Assembly: GCF_004053875.1 (NCBI RefSeq)
Contig: NZ_SBIP01000001.1
Coordinates: 1,026,573-1,090,572 of the forward strand
Length of the DNA: 64,000 nt
Reading direction: 5' to 3'
Origin: Neorhizobium lilium
GTDB lineage: Bacteria; Pseudomonadota; Alphaproteobacteria; Rhizobiales; Rhizobiaceae
The notes below the pieces were generated by a model that saw nothing but the letters and a program-made list of their open reading frames with translations, made no database searches and was not told the origin of the DNA. Both the position numbers and the translations under genes were made by a program. The stretch's first letter is position 1. The number at the start of each line of letters is the position of its first letter. Below, piece by piece: positions 46,393-54,430 of this stretch.

Positions 46393-47342
46393 ACCCCGTT
46401 TCAACAGCCGTCCGTGGTCTGTTTCGCAGTCCGCCGCTGCTGACATTCCTGCTTGTCGCGCTCGTCTGGCTGGTGGCAAGCCTGACGCTGAGAGGCTTCG
46501 GCGCCTACGGTCATCTGCGCTATCTGCTCGAACTGTCGGCGGTCATCGGCATCGTCGCTGCTGGTCAGACGCTGGTCATCATCATGGGTGGCATCGATCT
46601 CTCTGTTGGCGCGATCATTACCGTCACCGCGATCCTGTTGCCGCTGATTTCACCGGCCGCAGACCCCAGCGGGATCGTCGGCATTGCGCTGGCGCTGGCA
46701 ATTGCCACCGGTATCGGACTGCTAAACGGCGCCGGTGCCGCCTATCTGCGCGTGCCGCCCATCATCATGACGCTGGCGATGGCGACCTTTCTTCAGGGGC
46801 TGCTGGTGATGGTGGCCGGGGGCAGCGCCGTTTCCGTCACCAATGCCTCGGTGATCTGGCTCGGTCAGGCGCGACCGCTCGGCATTCCGGCCGGCGTCAT
46901 CCTTTGGATCGTCGTCGCCATCTCGGTTCTTCTGATCCTGCATCGCACGCCGATGGGATCGCGGTTTCTCGCGCTTGGCGCCAATCCGGTCGCCGCCCGC
47001 CTGTCCGGCATCAGCATCACCCGCAACACGCTTGTGCTCTATGCGCTGTCGGGCTTCTTTTCGGGTGTTGCTGGAATCCTCATCCTCGGCATGAACCGTC
47101 AGGGATATGTCGGCATCGGCGATCCTTATCTGCTGACCTCGATTGCGGCCGTCGTACTGGGGGGCACTTCCATTCTCGGCGGTCGTGGCACCTATGCCGG
47201 CACGATCCCCGGTGCCATCCTGCTGGTGACGACGACTGCGCTGATCACCATCGTCAATGCCTCGCCGGGTTGGCGCAGCATCATGTTCGGGTCGCTTATC
47301 CTCGCTCTGCTGCTGATTTCGGGACGCGAGGCACGCCGATGA
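46389..47342 (+). CDS. Ribose-type ABC permease 2
   Basis: About 317 residues. Conserved segments are IIMGGIDLSVGAIITVTAIL, LNGAGAAYLRVPPIIMTLAM, LGANPVAARLSGISITRNTL and VVLGGTSILGGRGTYAGTIP. It is the second half of the channel. Its ATG overlaps the stop of permease 1 (ATGA), and its stop overlaps the ATG of the amidohydrolase, so the enzymes are translationally coupled to the transporter. Confidence 0.87.
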   Translation: MNPVSTAVRGLFRSPPLLTFLLVALVWLVASLTLRGFGAYGHLRYLLELSAVIGIVAAGQTLVIIMGGIDLSVGAIITVTAILLPLISPAADPSGIVGIALALAIATGIGLLNGAGAAYLRVPPIIMTLAMATFLQGLLVMVAGGSAVSVTNASVIWLGQARPLGIPAGVILWIVVAISVLLILHRTPMGSRFLALGANPVAARLSGISITRNTLVLYALSGFFSGVAGILILGMNRQGYVGIGDPYLLTSIAAVVLGGTSILGGRGTYAGTIPGAILLVTTTALITIVNASPGWRSIMFGSLILALLLISGREARR

Positions 47343-48280
47343 AGCCCTATCAGGGGCCGGTCATCGACCCACACCATCATCTCTGGGATTTGACGATGGA
47401 CCGTCATCCGTGGCTGCGCCGGAAGCCCGATGTGGACGGCGAAATGGTGTTCGGAAGCATCGCTGCGATCCAGCGCGACTATGGCGTCGAGGACTATCTG
47501 GCCGATGCCGCGGGCCACAATATCGTCGCTACGGTTCATATCGACGCCGGCTGGGCGGATGAATTTCCACTGGAGGAGAGCGGCTGGCTGAGCGGACTGG
47601 ACAAACGCCAGGGTGTTGCCCGGCGCCTCGTTGCGCATGTGCCGCTCGACGGGCCGGACGCCGAGCGTTGGCTGGAGACAGAGGCGGCCAATCCGGATGT
47701 CGTCGGTATCCGCGATATCGTCAGCTGGCATCCGGATCCGCCCAAAAGCTTCGCACGACGGCAGGGCCTGATGAGCGATCCCGTTTGGCGCGCCGGTCTT
47801 ACGCAAATGACGCGGCTTGGCCTGACATTCGATCTGATGCTGTTTCCCTGGCAGATGAATGAGGCCGTAGGGCTGGCGGCCGATCACCCGGAGACCCTGT
47901 TCATTCTCAATCACTGCGGCAGTCCGGCCGACCGCAGCCCCCATGGCATGGCACTGTGGCGCGCGGGCCTGCGGGAACTTGCGCATGCCGACAACGTGCT
48001 GATCAAGATCTCCGACCTCGTGGCCTATGACAACCACTGGACCCTCGACAGCCTGCGTCCGGTCGTCGAACACTGCCTCGATTGCTTCGGAAGCCGACGC
48101 TCGATGTTTGCCAGCGATTTTCCCGTCGCCGGCCTGCATGCGTCCTTCGGAGAGATTTATGATGCCTTCCACACCTTCACTGCGACGTTAAGCACCGACG
48201 AACAGCGCGATCTTTTCTTCACGACGGCGAACCGGACCTATCGCATGGATCTTGGCGTCGACGGCAACCCATTGGAATAG
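47339..48280 (+). CDS. Amidohydrolase 2 (PF04909) TIM-barrel hydrolase
   Basis: About 313 residues. Motifs of the PF04909 branch of the amidohydrolase superfamily are visible: VIDPHHHLWDLTMDRHPWLR (the HxH metal pair), ILNHCGSP (H) and MFASDFPVAGLH (catalytic D). This branch includes L-rhamnono-, L-fucono- and other sugar lactonases, and decarboxylases such as ACMSD. The Trp-rich HHLWDL start is most like the sugar-lactonase subgroup. It may open a lactone or split a small ester/amide in the pathway. The start overlaps permease 2 by four bases; three bases separate it from the PLP enzyme. Confidence 0.83.
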   Translation: MKPYQGPVIDPHHHLWDLTMDRHPWLRRKPDVDGEMVFGSIAAIQRDYGVEDYLADAAGHNIVATVHIDAGWADEFPLEESGWLSGLDKRQGVARRLVAHVPLDGPDAERWLETEAANPDVVGIRDIVSWHPDPPKSFARRQGLMSDPVWRAGLTQMTRLGLTFDLMLFPWQMNEAVGLAADHPETLFILNHCGSPADRSPHGMALWRAGLRELAHADNVLIKISDLVAYDNHWTLDSLRPVVEHCLDCFGSRRSMFASDFPVAGLHASFGEIYDAFHTFTATLSTDEQRDLFFTTANRTYRMDLGVDGNPLE

Positions 48281-48283
48281 GCA

Positions 48284-49600
48284 ATGTCCGATCTGTTTCT
48301 TTCCACTCCTGGCGACGCCCTCCTGCTTGACGACCGTATCCGTGGCTTCCCGGCCGGGCATCCGCCGTTGCCGCTCGCCGACATCGCGGCCAGGGGCTGG
48401 AAGCCTTACGATGGCGAGATGTCGCTGCCGCTGATCTCGCTCGACCGCGCCGCCTTTGCGGCCAATACGGACCTCATGATGCGCTATGTCAAAGCGCACA
48501 ATATCGAGATTGCGCCGCATGCCAAGACGCCGATGTCGACGGATCTTGCAAAGAGTCTAGTCGCTGCCGGTGCCTGGGGTACCACGGTTGCCGACATCCG
48601 TCAGGCATCGGTAATGCTCAAGGCGGGTCTCAAGCGGTTGATCCTTGCCAACGAGATCGGCGGACCGGCCGCAGCCAGACGACTGGCGGCGCTGCTGGCG
48701 CGCCATCCGGAAGCGGAAATCTCCATCTTCGTGGACTCTCCCGAGCTGGTCGCAGCCCTTGCGTCCGCCTGGAAAGGCCGCACGGATCTGCCGGTTCTGG
48801 GCCTTCTTGTTGAAACAGGTGCCGCCCGCGCCGGCGCCCGTTCGAAAGCGGCGGCCGAAGCCATTCTCGACGCTGTTCTCGCCGTCGAGACGGAAACCTT
48901 CGGGCTGGCGGGTATTGCCTCCTATGAAGGTGCCGCTGCCACGACCGACCCCGCGGAAACCGCGACGCGCATCGCGAACCTGATGCAATTGACCGCGGAT
49001 TTCTATGCTGCCGTGCGTGCCCGCGTCGGTGTGGAGCGCAAGTTGCTGGTGACGGCCGGCGGTTCCGTATTCTTTGACATGGTCGTCAAGGCTCTGAAGC
49101 CGATCCTGGATGGCGACGCCAATGCGCAGCTGGTTCTGCGCAGCGGCGCCATCTTCTTTCACGATCATGGCGTCTACGAGCGCGGGCTCTCCGGTCTCGA
49201 CGCGCGGCACGGTCTGGAAATCGCCGGCGTGGTGGAGTCCGCCTCGAAGGGTTTCAAGCCGGCTCTGAGGCTCTGGGCGGAGGTCCTTTCACGTCCCGAG
49301 CCAGGTACAGCCATCTGTGGCATGGGCCTTCGCGACGTGGCGATGGACCAGGGGCTTCCGCGCCCGCTTGCCCTTTATCGCGAAGGCCGGTCCTTGCGCT
49401 CTATCGGTGCGGTAACGGTAACCAGGCTCAATGACCAGCATGCTTTTGTGGATCTTGCCGGCGACGAGGCGGTCCGGATCGGCGATGTCATCGAATTCGG
49501 TATCTCGCATCCCTGCACCTGCCTCGACCGGTATGCCGTCCTTTACGGCCTGGACGCCGGCGATGTGGTCACGGCAGCCTTTGCCACAAGCTTCGGCTAG
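48284..49600 (+). CDS. PLP-dependent D-amino-acid dehydratase/aldolase-like enzyme (DSD1 family)
   Basis: About 438 residues of the fold-type III (alanine-racemase N-terminal) PLP family. The PLP lysine is in IEIAPHAKTPMSTDLAKSLV. The C-terminal zinc site of D-serine dehydratase and D-threonine aldolase, H-x-C, appears as ISHPCTCLDRY. Such enzymes act on D-configured beta-hydroxy amino acids: they eliminate water and ammonia or cleave to glycine and an aldehyde. Its neighbour RidA would deaminate the enamine/imine that a dehydratase releases. It lies three bases after the amidohydrolase and 51 bases before ridA. Confidence 0.85.
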   Translation: MSDLFLSTPGDALLLDDRIRGFPAGHPPLPLADIAARGWKPYDGEMSLPLISLDRAAFAANTDLMMRYVKAHNIEIAPHAKTPMSTDLAKSLVAAGAWGTTVADIRQASVMLKAGLKRLILANEIGGPAAARRLAALLARHPEAEISIFVDSPELVAALASAWKGRTDLPVLGLLVETGAARAGARSKAAAEAILDAVLAVETETFGLAGIASYEGAAATTDPAETATRIANLMQLTADFYAAVRARVGVERKLLVTAGGSVFFDMVVKALKPILDGDANAQLVLRSGAIFFHDHGVYERGLSGLDARHGLEIAGVVESASKGFKPALRLWAEVLSRPEPGTAICGMGLRDVAMDQGLPRPLALYREGRSLRSIGAVTVTRLNDQHAFVDLAGDEAVRIGDVIEFGISHPCTCLDRYAVLYGLDAGDVVTAAFATSFG

Positions 49601-49651
49601 GCCGAAACAAGTAAAAAACCTCCCAACGAAACAGTAAGGAAAAGACACGAC

Positions 49652-49996
49652 ATGATCATGCGCTATCAGAAGGGTTCCCGAATGAGCCAGGCCGTCAGCT
49701 ACGGCGGACTGGTTTATATCGCCGGACAGGTTGCTGAAAACCGCAAGGCCGGTATCGAGGAGCAGACGCGCGATGTGCTGGGAAAGATCGAGCAGTTGCT
49801 GAAAGAAGCGGGCACCGACAAGTCGAAACTGCTGGCGGTGAATATTTTCCTTCCTGCTATCGTCGATTTCGACGCCATGAACGGCGTTTACGATGCATGG
49901 CTCGATCCCGAAAATCCGGCGGCCCGCGCCTGCGTCGAGGCTCGCCTTGCCGATCCGGACCTGCGGGTCGAGATGACGGCTGTCGCGGCACTCTGA
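49652..49996 (+). CDS. RidA-family enamine/imine deaminase
   Basis: About 114 residues with the full Rid/YjgF fold: SQAVSYGGLVYIAGQVAENR, QTRDVLGKIEQLLKEAGTDK, VNIFLPAIVDFDAMNGVYDA and PAARACVEARLADPD, where the R of PAARACV is the substrate-carboxylate-binding arginine. RidA hydrolyses reactive 2-aminoacrylate-type imines left by PLP dehydratases, so its place directly after a DSD1-like enzyme is a strong functional link. ATG 49652 has AAGGAAAAG upstream. A hairpin follows before the next gene. Confidence 0.87.
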   Translation: MIMRYQKGSRMSQAVSYGGLVYIAGQVAENRKAGIEEQTRDVLGKIEQLLKEAGTDKSKLLAVNIFLPAIVDFDAMNGVYDAWLDPENPAARACVEARLADPDLRVEMTAVAAL

Positions 49997-50006
49997 GTTT
50001 GCCTCG

Positions 50007-50037
50007 AACCGGCGGATCCAGCCGCCGGTTTCCCTTT
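50007..50037 (+). terminator. Hairpin between ridA and the deacylase gene
   Basis: A perfect 9-base stem AACCGGCGG / CCGCCGGTT with a 6-base loop is followed by TTTCCCTTT. The T-run is interrupted, so it may be a weak terminator or a processing signal that lowers expression of the two downstream genes. Confidence 0.5.
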
Positions 50038-50057
50038 CCGACGCTTGGGAGAAAGAC

Positions 50058-51071
50058 ATGCATACGGGTCTCGTCCATTCGATCGATTTTGCCGCCGACG
50101 GCCGGCAGGAAGGCTTTCTCGCCATTCCCTATTCGATCGACCGTTCACCTTATTATCAGATCAAGATCCCCTTTCTGCGGGTGAAGAACGGCAACGGCCC
50201 GAGCCTGCTGCTGATTGCCGGAAACCATGGCGATGAATACGAAGGCGAATTGCAGCTGGGCCGGTTGATGCGCCGTCTTGATCCGGCGAAGATCAGCGGC
50301 ACCGTCACCGTCATCCCGATGGCGAACCTTCCGGCCGTCATGGCGGCGAAACGCTGCTCGCCTTTTGACGGCGGTAATCTCAATCGTGCCTTTCCCGGCG
50401 ATCACTCGGGCACGCCGACGGCGCGTATGGCCCATTTCCTCGAGCACGAGCTTTTTCCGCGCCACGAGGTGGTTTTCGACCTCCATTCCGGCGGCACCTC
50501 GATGGCGCATTTGCCCTGCACACTGATTGAGCGGCAGGCGGACGCCGCCCGTTTCGATCGTGCCGTTGCGCTGATGCGGGCAATGTGCGCGGCGCATGCC
50601 TTCATCGCCGACAACGGACCGGCGGCTCCGACATCCATGGGTGCGGCGTCCCGCGCCGGCTCCATTGGCCTGTCGGGTGAGTTCGGCGGTGGCGGTACGG
50701 TGACGCCGTCGTCCATGGCATTCACGGCGCAGGCGCTGGATAATCTTCTCCTGACCCTCGGCATCGTCGATGCACCATTGCTGCAACGGAAGATGGCCGC
50801 GGACAAACCACTTCTGCAACTGCTCTCGCTTTCGCGTCACAGCCAGGGCATTTATGCGACCCGGCGCGGCTGGTTCGAACCTGCCGTCGAGCTTGGCGCA
50901 CGCGTGACAGCCGGGGATCTTGCCGGCTGGTATCACGATCTGGAACGTCTCGACCAGCCGGAAGAGCCGCTGTATTTCGCCGAGGCAGGAATCGTGATCT
51001 CGCATCGGCTTCATTGTGACAGCCAGTCCGGCGATTGCCTGATCCAGGCGGCAGAACCAATCGAACTGTAG
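50058..51071 (+). CDS. Succinylglutamate desuccinylase/aspartoacylase-family deacylase
   Basis: About 337 residues. The M14-type zinc site is visible: AGNHGDEYEGELQLGRLMRR (H..E) and VFDLHSGGTSMAHLP (H). PFDGGNLNRAFPGDHSGTPT gives the substrate-binding N and R. Relatives remove N-acyl groups (succinyl, acetyl) from amino acids such as ornithine, glutamate, aspartate or diaminobutyrate. In this operon it probably deacylates an N-acylated intermediate. It overlaps the next gene by 37 bases if that gene starts at 51035. Confidence 0.83.
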   Translation: MHTGLVHSIDFAADGRQEGFLAIPYSIDRSPYYQIKIPFLRVKNGNGPSLLLIAGNHGDEYEGELQLGRLMRRLDPAKISGTVTVIPMANLPAVMAAKRCSPFDGGNLNRAFPGDHSGTPTARMAHFLEHELFPRHEVVFDLHSGGTSMAHLPCTLIERQADAARFDRAVALMRAMCAAHAFIADNGPAAPTSMGAASRAGSIGLSGEFGGGGTVTPSSMAFTAQALDNLLLTLGIVDAPLLQRKMAADKPLLQLLSLSRHSQGIYATRRGWFEPAVELGARVTAGDLAGWYHDLERLDQPEEPLYFAEAGIVISHRLHCDSQSGDCLIQAAEPIEL

Positions 51072-52687
51072 AAGGAACACCGGTCATAATCGATACGCTC
51101 ATCCGCGAAGCGCGCATTATCGATGGCACTGGTGCGCCTTGGTACCGGGGCGATGTCCTGATTTCGGACGGTGTGATCGCCCGGATAGGTCATGCTCTCG
51201 CGGTTGATGGGAATGTCGCGGTGGTCGAGGCCGAAGGCCGCTATCTGGCGCCCGGCTTCATCGATGCCCATTGCCATGACGATCTGATCTTCCTGCGCGA
51301 ACCCGATCGGCCGGAAAAGGCATTTCAGGGAGTGACCAGCATCGTCGTCGGCAATTGCTCCTTTTCGCTCTATCCCGCCGACCAGCACTCGCGTGAAAAC
51401 CTGCGACAGCATTTTTCCGGCCTGCTCGGGGAAACGCGGGATTCCGAAATCTTCGAGGATCTGAATGGCTATCGCGATGCCCTGATGGGCGAGGGTGTGG
51501 CGCTGAATGTCGTCTCTCTTGTCGGCCACGCGGCCCTGCGCCTCGCCGTCATCGGTCATGACAGACGACCGGCGACGGAGACGGAGACGGAGATCGAACG
51601 CATGTGCGATCTGCTGGCTGAGCAACTCCGGCAGGGCGCCGTCGGCCTCTCCCTCGGTCTGGTCTATCCGCCAAGCGCCTTTGCCGGGGACGCCGAACTG
51701 TTTGCCATTGGCCGCACCCTGCAGCGCTACGGCAAGGTTCTGGCCGCGCATGTGCGTTCCTATGAGGCTGGCCTGATGGAGGCCATAGAGGAGTTCGGCG
51801 CCATACTTCGGACATCCGGTTGCGCCGGACTGCTCTCGCATCTGCAATCGGCCGGCCGGCCGAACTGGGGCCAGATTCCGGCGGCCATCGAGCGTCTCGA
51901 AGCCATGCGCGACGAGGGCATCGATATCAGCTTCGACATGTATCCCTATCCGGCCGGCAGCACCTGGCTCTTGCAGCTTCTTCCAGCCGCCGCCATGGAT
52001 GGCGGACTGGACGGTCTGAAGCAGCGGTTGAGGGACCCGGTTGCCCTTTCGGTCTTGCGTGACTGGGTGGAAAATGGTGGAGACAGGTTTCATGGCCAGA
52101 GCAAAGTGTTTCTGATCGGCTGGGAGAACGTCCGCCTGTCAGCTGTCAGCGTCGATGGGCTGAAGCATCTGGAAGGACTCGACATGTGCGTGGCCGCGGC
52201 CATGCTGGACCTCGCCCCTTTCGATCTGCTGCTGCGCTTCATCGAAGAGGATGACGGACAGACCGGTATCATCCTGTTTCAGCTGGATGAGGATGATCTT
52301 CACGCCGCCTGCTGCAACAGGCTCTATATGGCGGGCTCCGATGGACTGCCCCGACCGGGATCAAAGCCGCACCCGCGCGCCTTCGGCACGTTTCCGCGCA
52401 TCGCAGGGCCTCTGCGCCGGGACAAGAAGTGGTTTACGCTCGAAGATGCGGTTCGGCGGATGACCTCCGTCGCCGCCCAGCGGTTTGCGCTGGTTGATCG
52501 CGGTCTGCTGCGCCCCGGTCTCGCGGCAGATCTGGTCCTATTCGAGGATGCAATCACCGACAGGGCGACATTCGAGAACTCGAGGGAACTGCCATCCGGG
52601 ATCACGCATGTCTGGGTAAACGGTATTGCCGTCATTGCCGAGGGCCGGCAGACGGGCGCAAGACCCGGCGCACTTTTGTCAGTATAG
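51035..52687 (+). CDS. N-acyl-D-amino-acid deacylase (D-aminoacylase) family amidohydrolase
   Basis: About 550 residues. Landmarks of D-aminoacylases and dihydropyrimidinase-like hydrolases are IIDGTGAPWYRGDVLISDGV, APGFIDAHCHDDLIFL (metal-binding HxH as HCHDD), GNCSFS, GLSLGLVYPPSAFAG, HLQSAGRPNWG, YMAGSDGLP and HPRAFGTFPRI. They end with LRPGLAADLVLFE. It removes N-acyl groups from D-amino acids. The start is uncertain: the frame opens at TTG 51035, but the homology begins at VIIDTLIREARI near 51083, where AGAAGGA is six bases before a GTC codon, not a normal start. Together with the DSD1-like and RidA genes it points to a D-amino-acid pathway. Confidence 0.83.
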   Translation: MPDPGGRTNRTVEGTPVIIDTLIREARIIDGTGAPWYRGDVLISDGVIARIGHALAVDGNVAVVEAEGRYLAPGFIDAHCHDDLIFLREPDRPEKAFQGVTSIVVGNCSFSLYPADQHSRENLRQHFSGLLGETRDSEIFEDLNGYRDALMGEGVALNVVSLVGHAALRLAVIGHDRRPATETETEIERMCDLLAEQLRQGAVGLSLGLVYPPSAFAGDAELFAIGRTLQRYGKVLAAHVRSYEAGLMEAIEEFGAILRTSGCAGLLSHLQSAGRPNWGQIPAAIERLEAMRDEGIDISFDMYPYPAGSTWLLQLLPAAAMDGGLDGLKQRLRDPVALSVLRDWVENGGDRFHGQSKVFLIGWENVRLSAVSVDGLKHLEGLDMCVAAAMLDLAPFDLLLRFIEEDDGQTGIILFQLDEDDLHAACCNRLYMAGSDGLPRPGSKPHPRAFGTFPRIAGPLRRDKKWFTLEDAVRRMTSVAAQRFALVDRGLLRPGLAADLVLFEDAITDRATFENSRELPSGITHVWVNGIAVIAEGRQTGARPGALLSV

Positions 52688-52699
52688 GGTCTCCCGGCC

Positions 52700-52840
52700 G
52701 GCGTCGCTTGAGTTTCGTCTTGCCGGGGAGAGACCTTGCTGGTCGGCTCGACGTAAAAAAGACCGACAAGGCCAAGGGCTTCGAGGTTCTGCCGCGTCGC
52801 TGGGTCGTGGAGCACACCTTCGCGTGGCTCAAGCAACAAC
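52700..52840 (+). pseudogene. IS5-family transposase fragment
   Basis: The frame VKKTDKAKGFEVLPRRW and VVEHTFAWL is the C-terminal signature of IS5-type transposases (normally KGFxVLPRRWVVERTxAWL). Only about 45 codons remain, followed directly by the palindrome at 52839. An open frame continues beyond, but it is antisense to the gene at 52885-54075 and is not real. Confidence 0.6.
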
Positions 52841-52869
52841 AATCGAGGAAACCTGGTTTCCTCGATTGT
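52839..52869. repeat. 31-base near-perfect palindrome at the IS5 junction
   Basis: ACAATCGAGGAAACC, one T, then GGTTTCCTCGATTGT: 15-base arms with a single central base. It lies at the end of the IS5 fragment and 16 bases from the stop of the convergent gene. It could be a bidirectional termination hairpin or the scar of an insertion sequence. Confidence 0.7.
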
Positions 52870-52884
52870 GATGTCAGGAGGAGG

Positions 52885-54075
52885 TCAGTCTTTCGTCAGG
52901 GCACCCACCGCATCACGCACCCAGTCCAGCCTCTTGGCGGGGATCAGGCCATAGTTGTAGAAGTTGATGCCATCGGCACCCGCCTCGATGGCAGCCTTGC
53001 TGCGCGCGGCAAGCGCTGCGGGCGCGGGAACCTCAGGGTAGAAAACCCGAAAGCCGACACCGAGATACTTATCGGCGCCAAGAACTGCCCGACCCATTTT
53101 CATCACCTCGGCAATGGCCTCGGGCTCCATGAAATAGCAGCAGAGAATGGCGCCGTCGCAGACTTTGCCGACGGCTTCCAGATCAACGCCGCCGAGCCAG
53201 CCGTCCTTCAGGTCAATCAGCACGATTTTCGTGGCTGGATCGGCCTTGGCGCGAATGTCGCGGATCAGGCTGGTAACCGGTTCAGTACGCCAGACGAGGT
53301 AGGCGTGAAGCTCGGGCCATGCCTTGAAAGCATCGATACCGGCAGCTGGAAAATCCGGAAACTGCTTTTCGGGGATTTCGCGTTCGCACATCTCGGCAAT
53401 GAATGTCCGGGTGACTTCGCGTGCACCGGTCGCATTGACGCCGGCCGCGGCGGCGCGTTCCATGCAATGGTCACAAAAGCACAACGACAGGATGAAGTCA
53501 TCCTCTTCATGGATGCCCACACCGTCTTTCTCGTGATGGTACTCATGCGCGAAGCCCATGAAGTTGGGGCTTTCCAGTTCCAGAACATCGGGTCTGTAAT
53601 GAGTGGTGATATCCTGCACCAGCGTTATGACATAATCGCGCGCGGCAGGGCTCGACGGGCACAGATTATAGAAATTGGCATTGCCGAAGGCATTGCGCGT
53701 CACATGAGACGGATGCAGCATCCCAAGGCGGGTGTTGTGCAGGCATACCGTCCAGCACGAGACCTTCATGCCGCCCCTGTCACGCTCGTTCACCAGCGCC
53801 CGGAGCATATCGCCGCGCTCGGTGACGTTCTGCGCCATCAGGGGCCGGATTTCCATGTCGGACCAGAGATATTCGTCCGGCTTGAAATAGACCGTGCCGT
53901 CTTCCGGGAAATACGTCTTCTGCTGCGGGCTGCGCGGCTGGAGAAAACGGCCGGCATGGTAGGATGTTGCCAGACTGATGGTGTTGAGACCGGCCCGGTC
54001 GCGCAGGTCGGAAATCGTTCCGTCGATACCCTGATCCTGAACGTCCCAAGGGTAAGTCCACATGGAAAGATGCAT
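52885..54075 (-). CDS. Uncharacterised glycoside-hydrolase-like TIM-barrel protein
   Basis: About 396 residues from ATG 54075 (MHLSMWTYPWDVQDQGIDGT), which follows GGGAG; an in-frame ATG at 54129 has no such site. No signal peptide. Sequence features suggest a TIM-barrel hydrolase: YKPDVLELESPNFMGFAHEY-like strand ends (here YRPDVLELESPNFMGFAHEY), a cysteine knot LCFCDHCMERA, IVLIDLKDGWLGG and DGINFYNYGLIPA near the C-terminus, as in barrels where acidic residues sit at strand ends. The family name is not known to me. It is convergent with the D-aminoacylase operon and separated from it by an IS5 scrap, so a shared role is possible but unproven. Confidence 0.65.
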   Translation of the reverse strand: MHLSMWTYPWDVQDQGIDGTISDLRDRAGLNTISLATSYHAGRFLQPRSPQQKTYFPEDGTVYFKPDEYLWSDMEIRPLMAQNVTERGDMLRALVNERDRGGMKVSCWTVCLHNTRLGMLHPSHVTRNAFGNANFYNLCPSSPAARDYVITLVQDITTHYRPDVLELESPNFMGFAHEYHHEKDGVGIHEEDDFILSLCFCDHCMERAAAAGVNATGAREVTRTFIAEMCEREIPEKQFPDFPAAGIDAFKAWPELHAYLVWRTEPVTSLIRDIRAKADPATKIVLIDLKDGWLGGVDLEAVGKVCDGAILCCYFMEPEAIAEVMKMGRAVLGADKYLGVGFRVFYPEVPAPAALAARSKAAIEAGADGINFYNYGLIPAKRLDWVRDAVGALTKD

Positions 54076-54430
54076 AGAACGCTCCCGTTTTTCCCTCTCC
54101 TGATAAATCGAGGATCTCACCTTGTCCATATTTGTAGCCGAGATTGCAGGCCTTCACCGGTAGACTTTGTCACTGCCCTGCCGATGCTCTTGTGTCACCG
54201 CATTGAAGGGGCCTTGACCTGGCCGTGCTCACGATCAGGGTCCGCCGCAGACCAAAACTACCAGGAATGCCTTGCTGTTATCATTTTTCTATAAGCCCGC
54301 CCCGTCCTGCGGAAACCTTGGTGGATAACTCCTGCTATACTCTCGGCATGGAGCCGAACACACGATTGATGGGGAACGGTGCCCACATTATGACGCCTGT
54401 AACCTTCGCGAGCCCGCGACTGCCTCGTAT
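54076..54430. other. Upstream region of the glycoside-hydrolase-like gene
   Basis: About 350 bases with no gene I can support. The part near 54080-54140 must carry the promoter of the minus-strand gene; beyond it the sequence grades into the NRPS reductase relic. Nothing else recognisable was seen. Confidence 0.35.

Noticed and set aside
44201..46479. Minus-strand frames of 368 and 391 codons
   Set aside because: Antisense to the ABC ATPase and permease genes; they overlap each other and carry no motifs.
46904..47338. N-terminal extension of the amidohydrolase frame
   Set aside because: It is out of frame with permease 2, which it overlaps. The metal-binding HHH motif begins just after ATG 47339, so the extension is not translated.
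47192..48172. Minus-strand frame of 326 codons
   Set aside because: Antisense to the amidohydrolase and permease 2, without recognisable domains.
51011..52093. Minus-strand frame of 360 codons
   Set aside because: Antisense to the D-aminoacylase gene; artefact of codon bias.
52708..54294. Plus-strand open frame of 528 codons
   Set aside because: Only its first 45 codons (IS5 fragment) are protein-like. The rest is antisense to the gene at 52885-54075 and has no family features; GC-rich third positions of the real gene keep it open.
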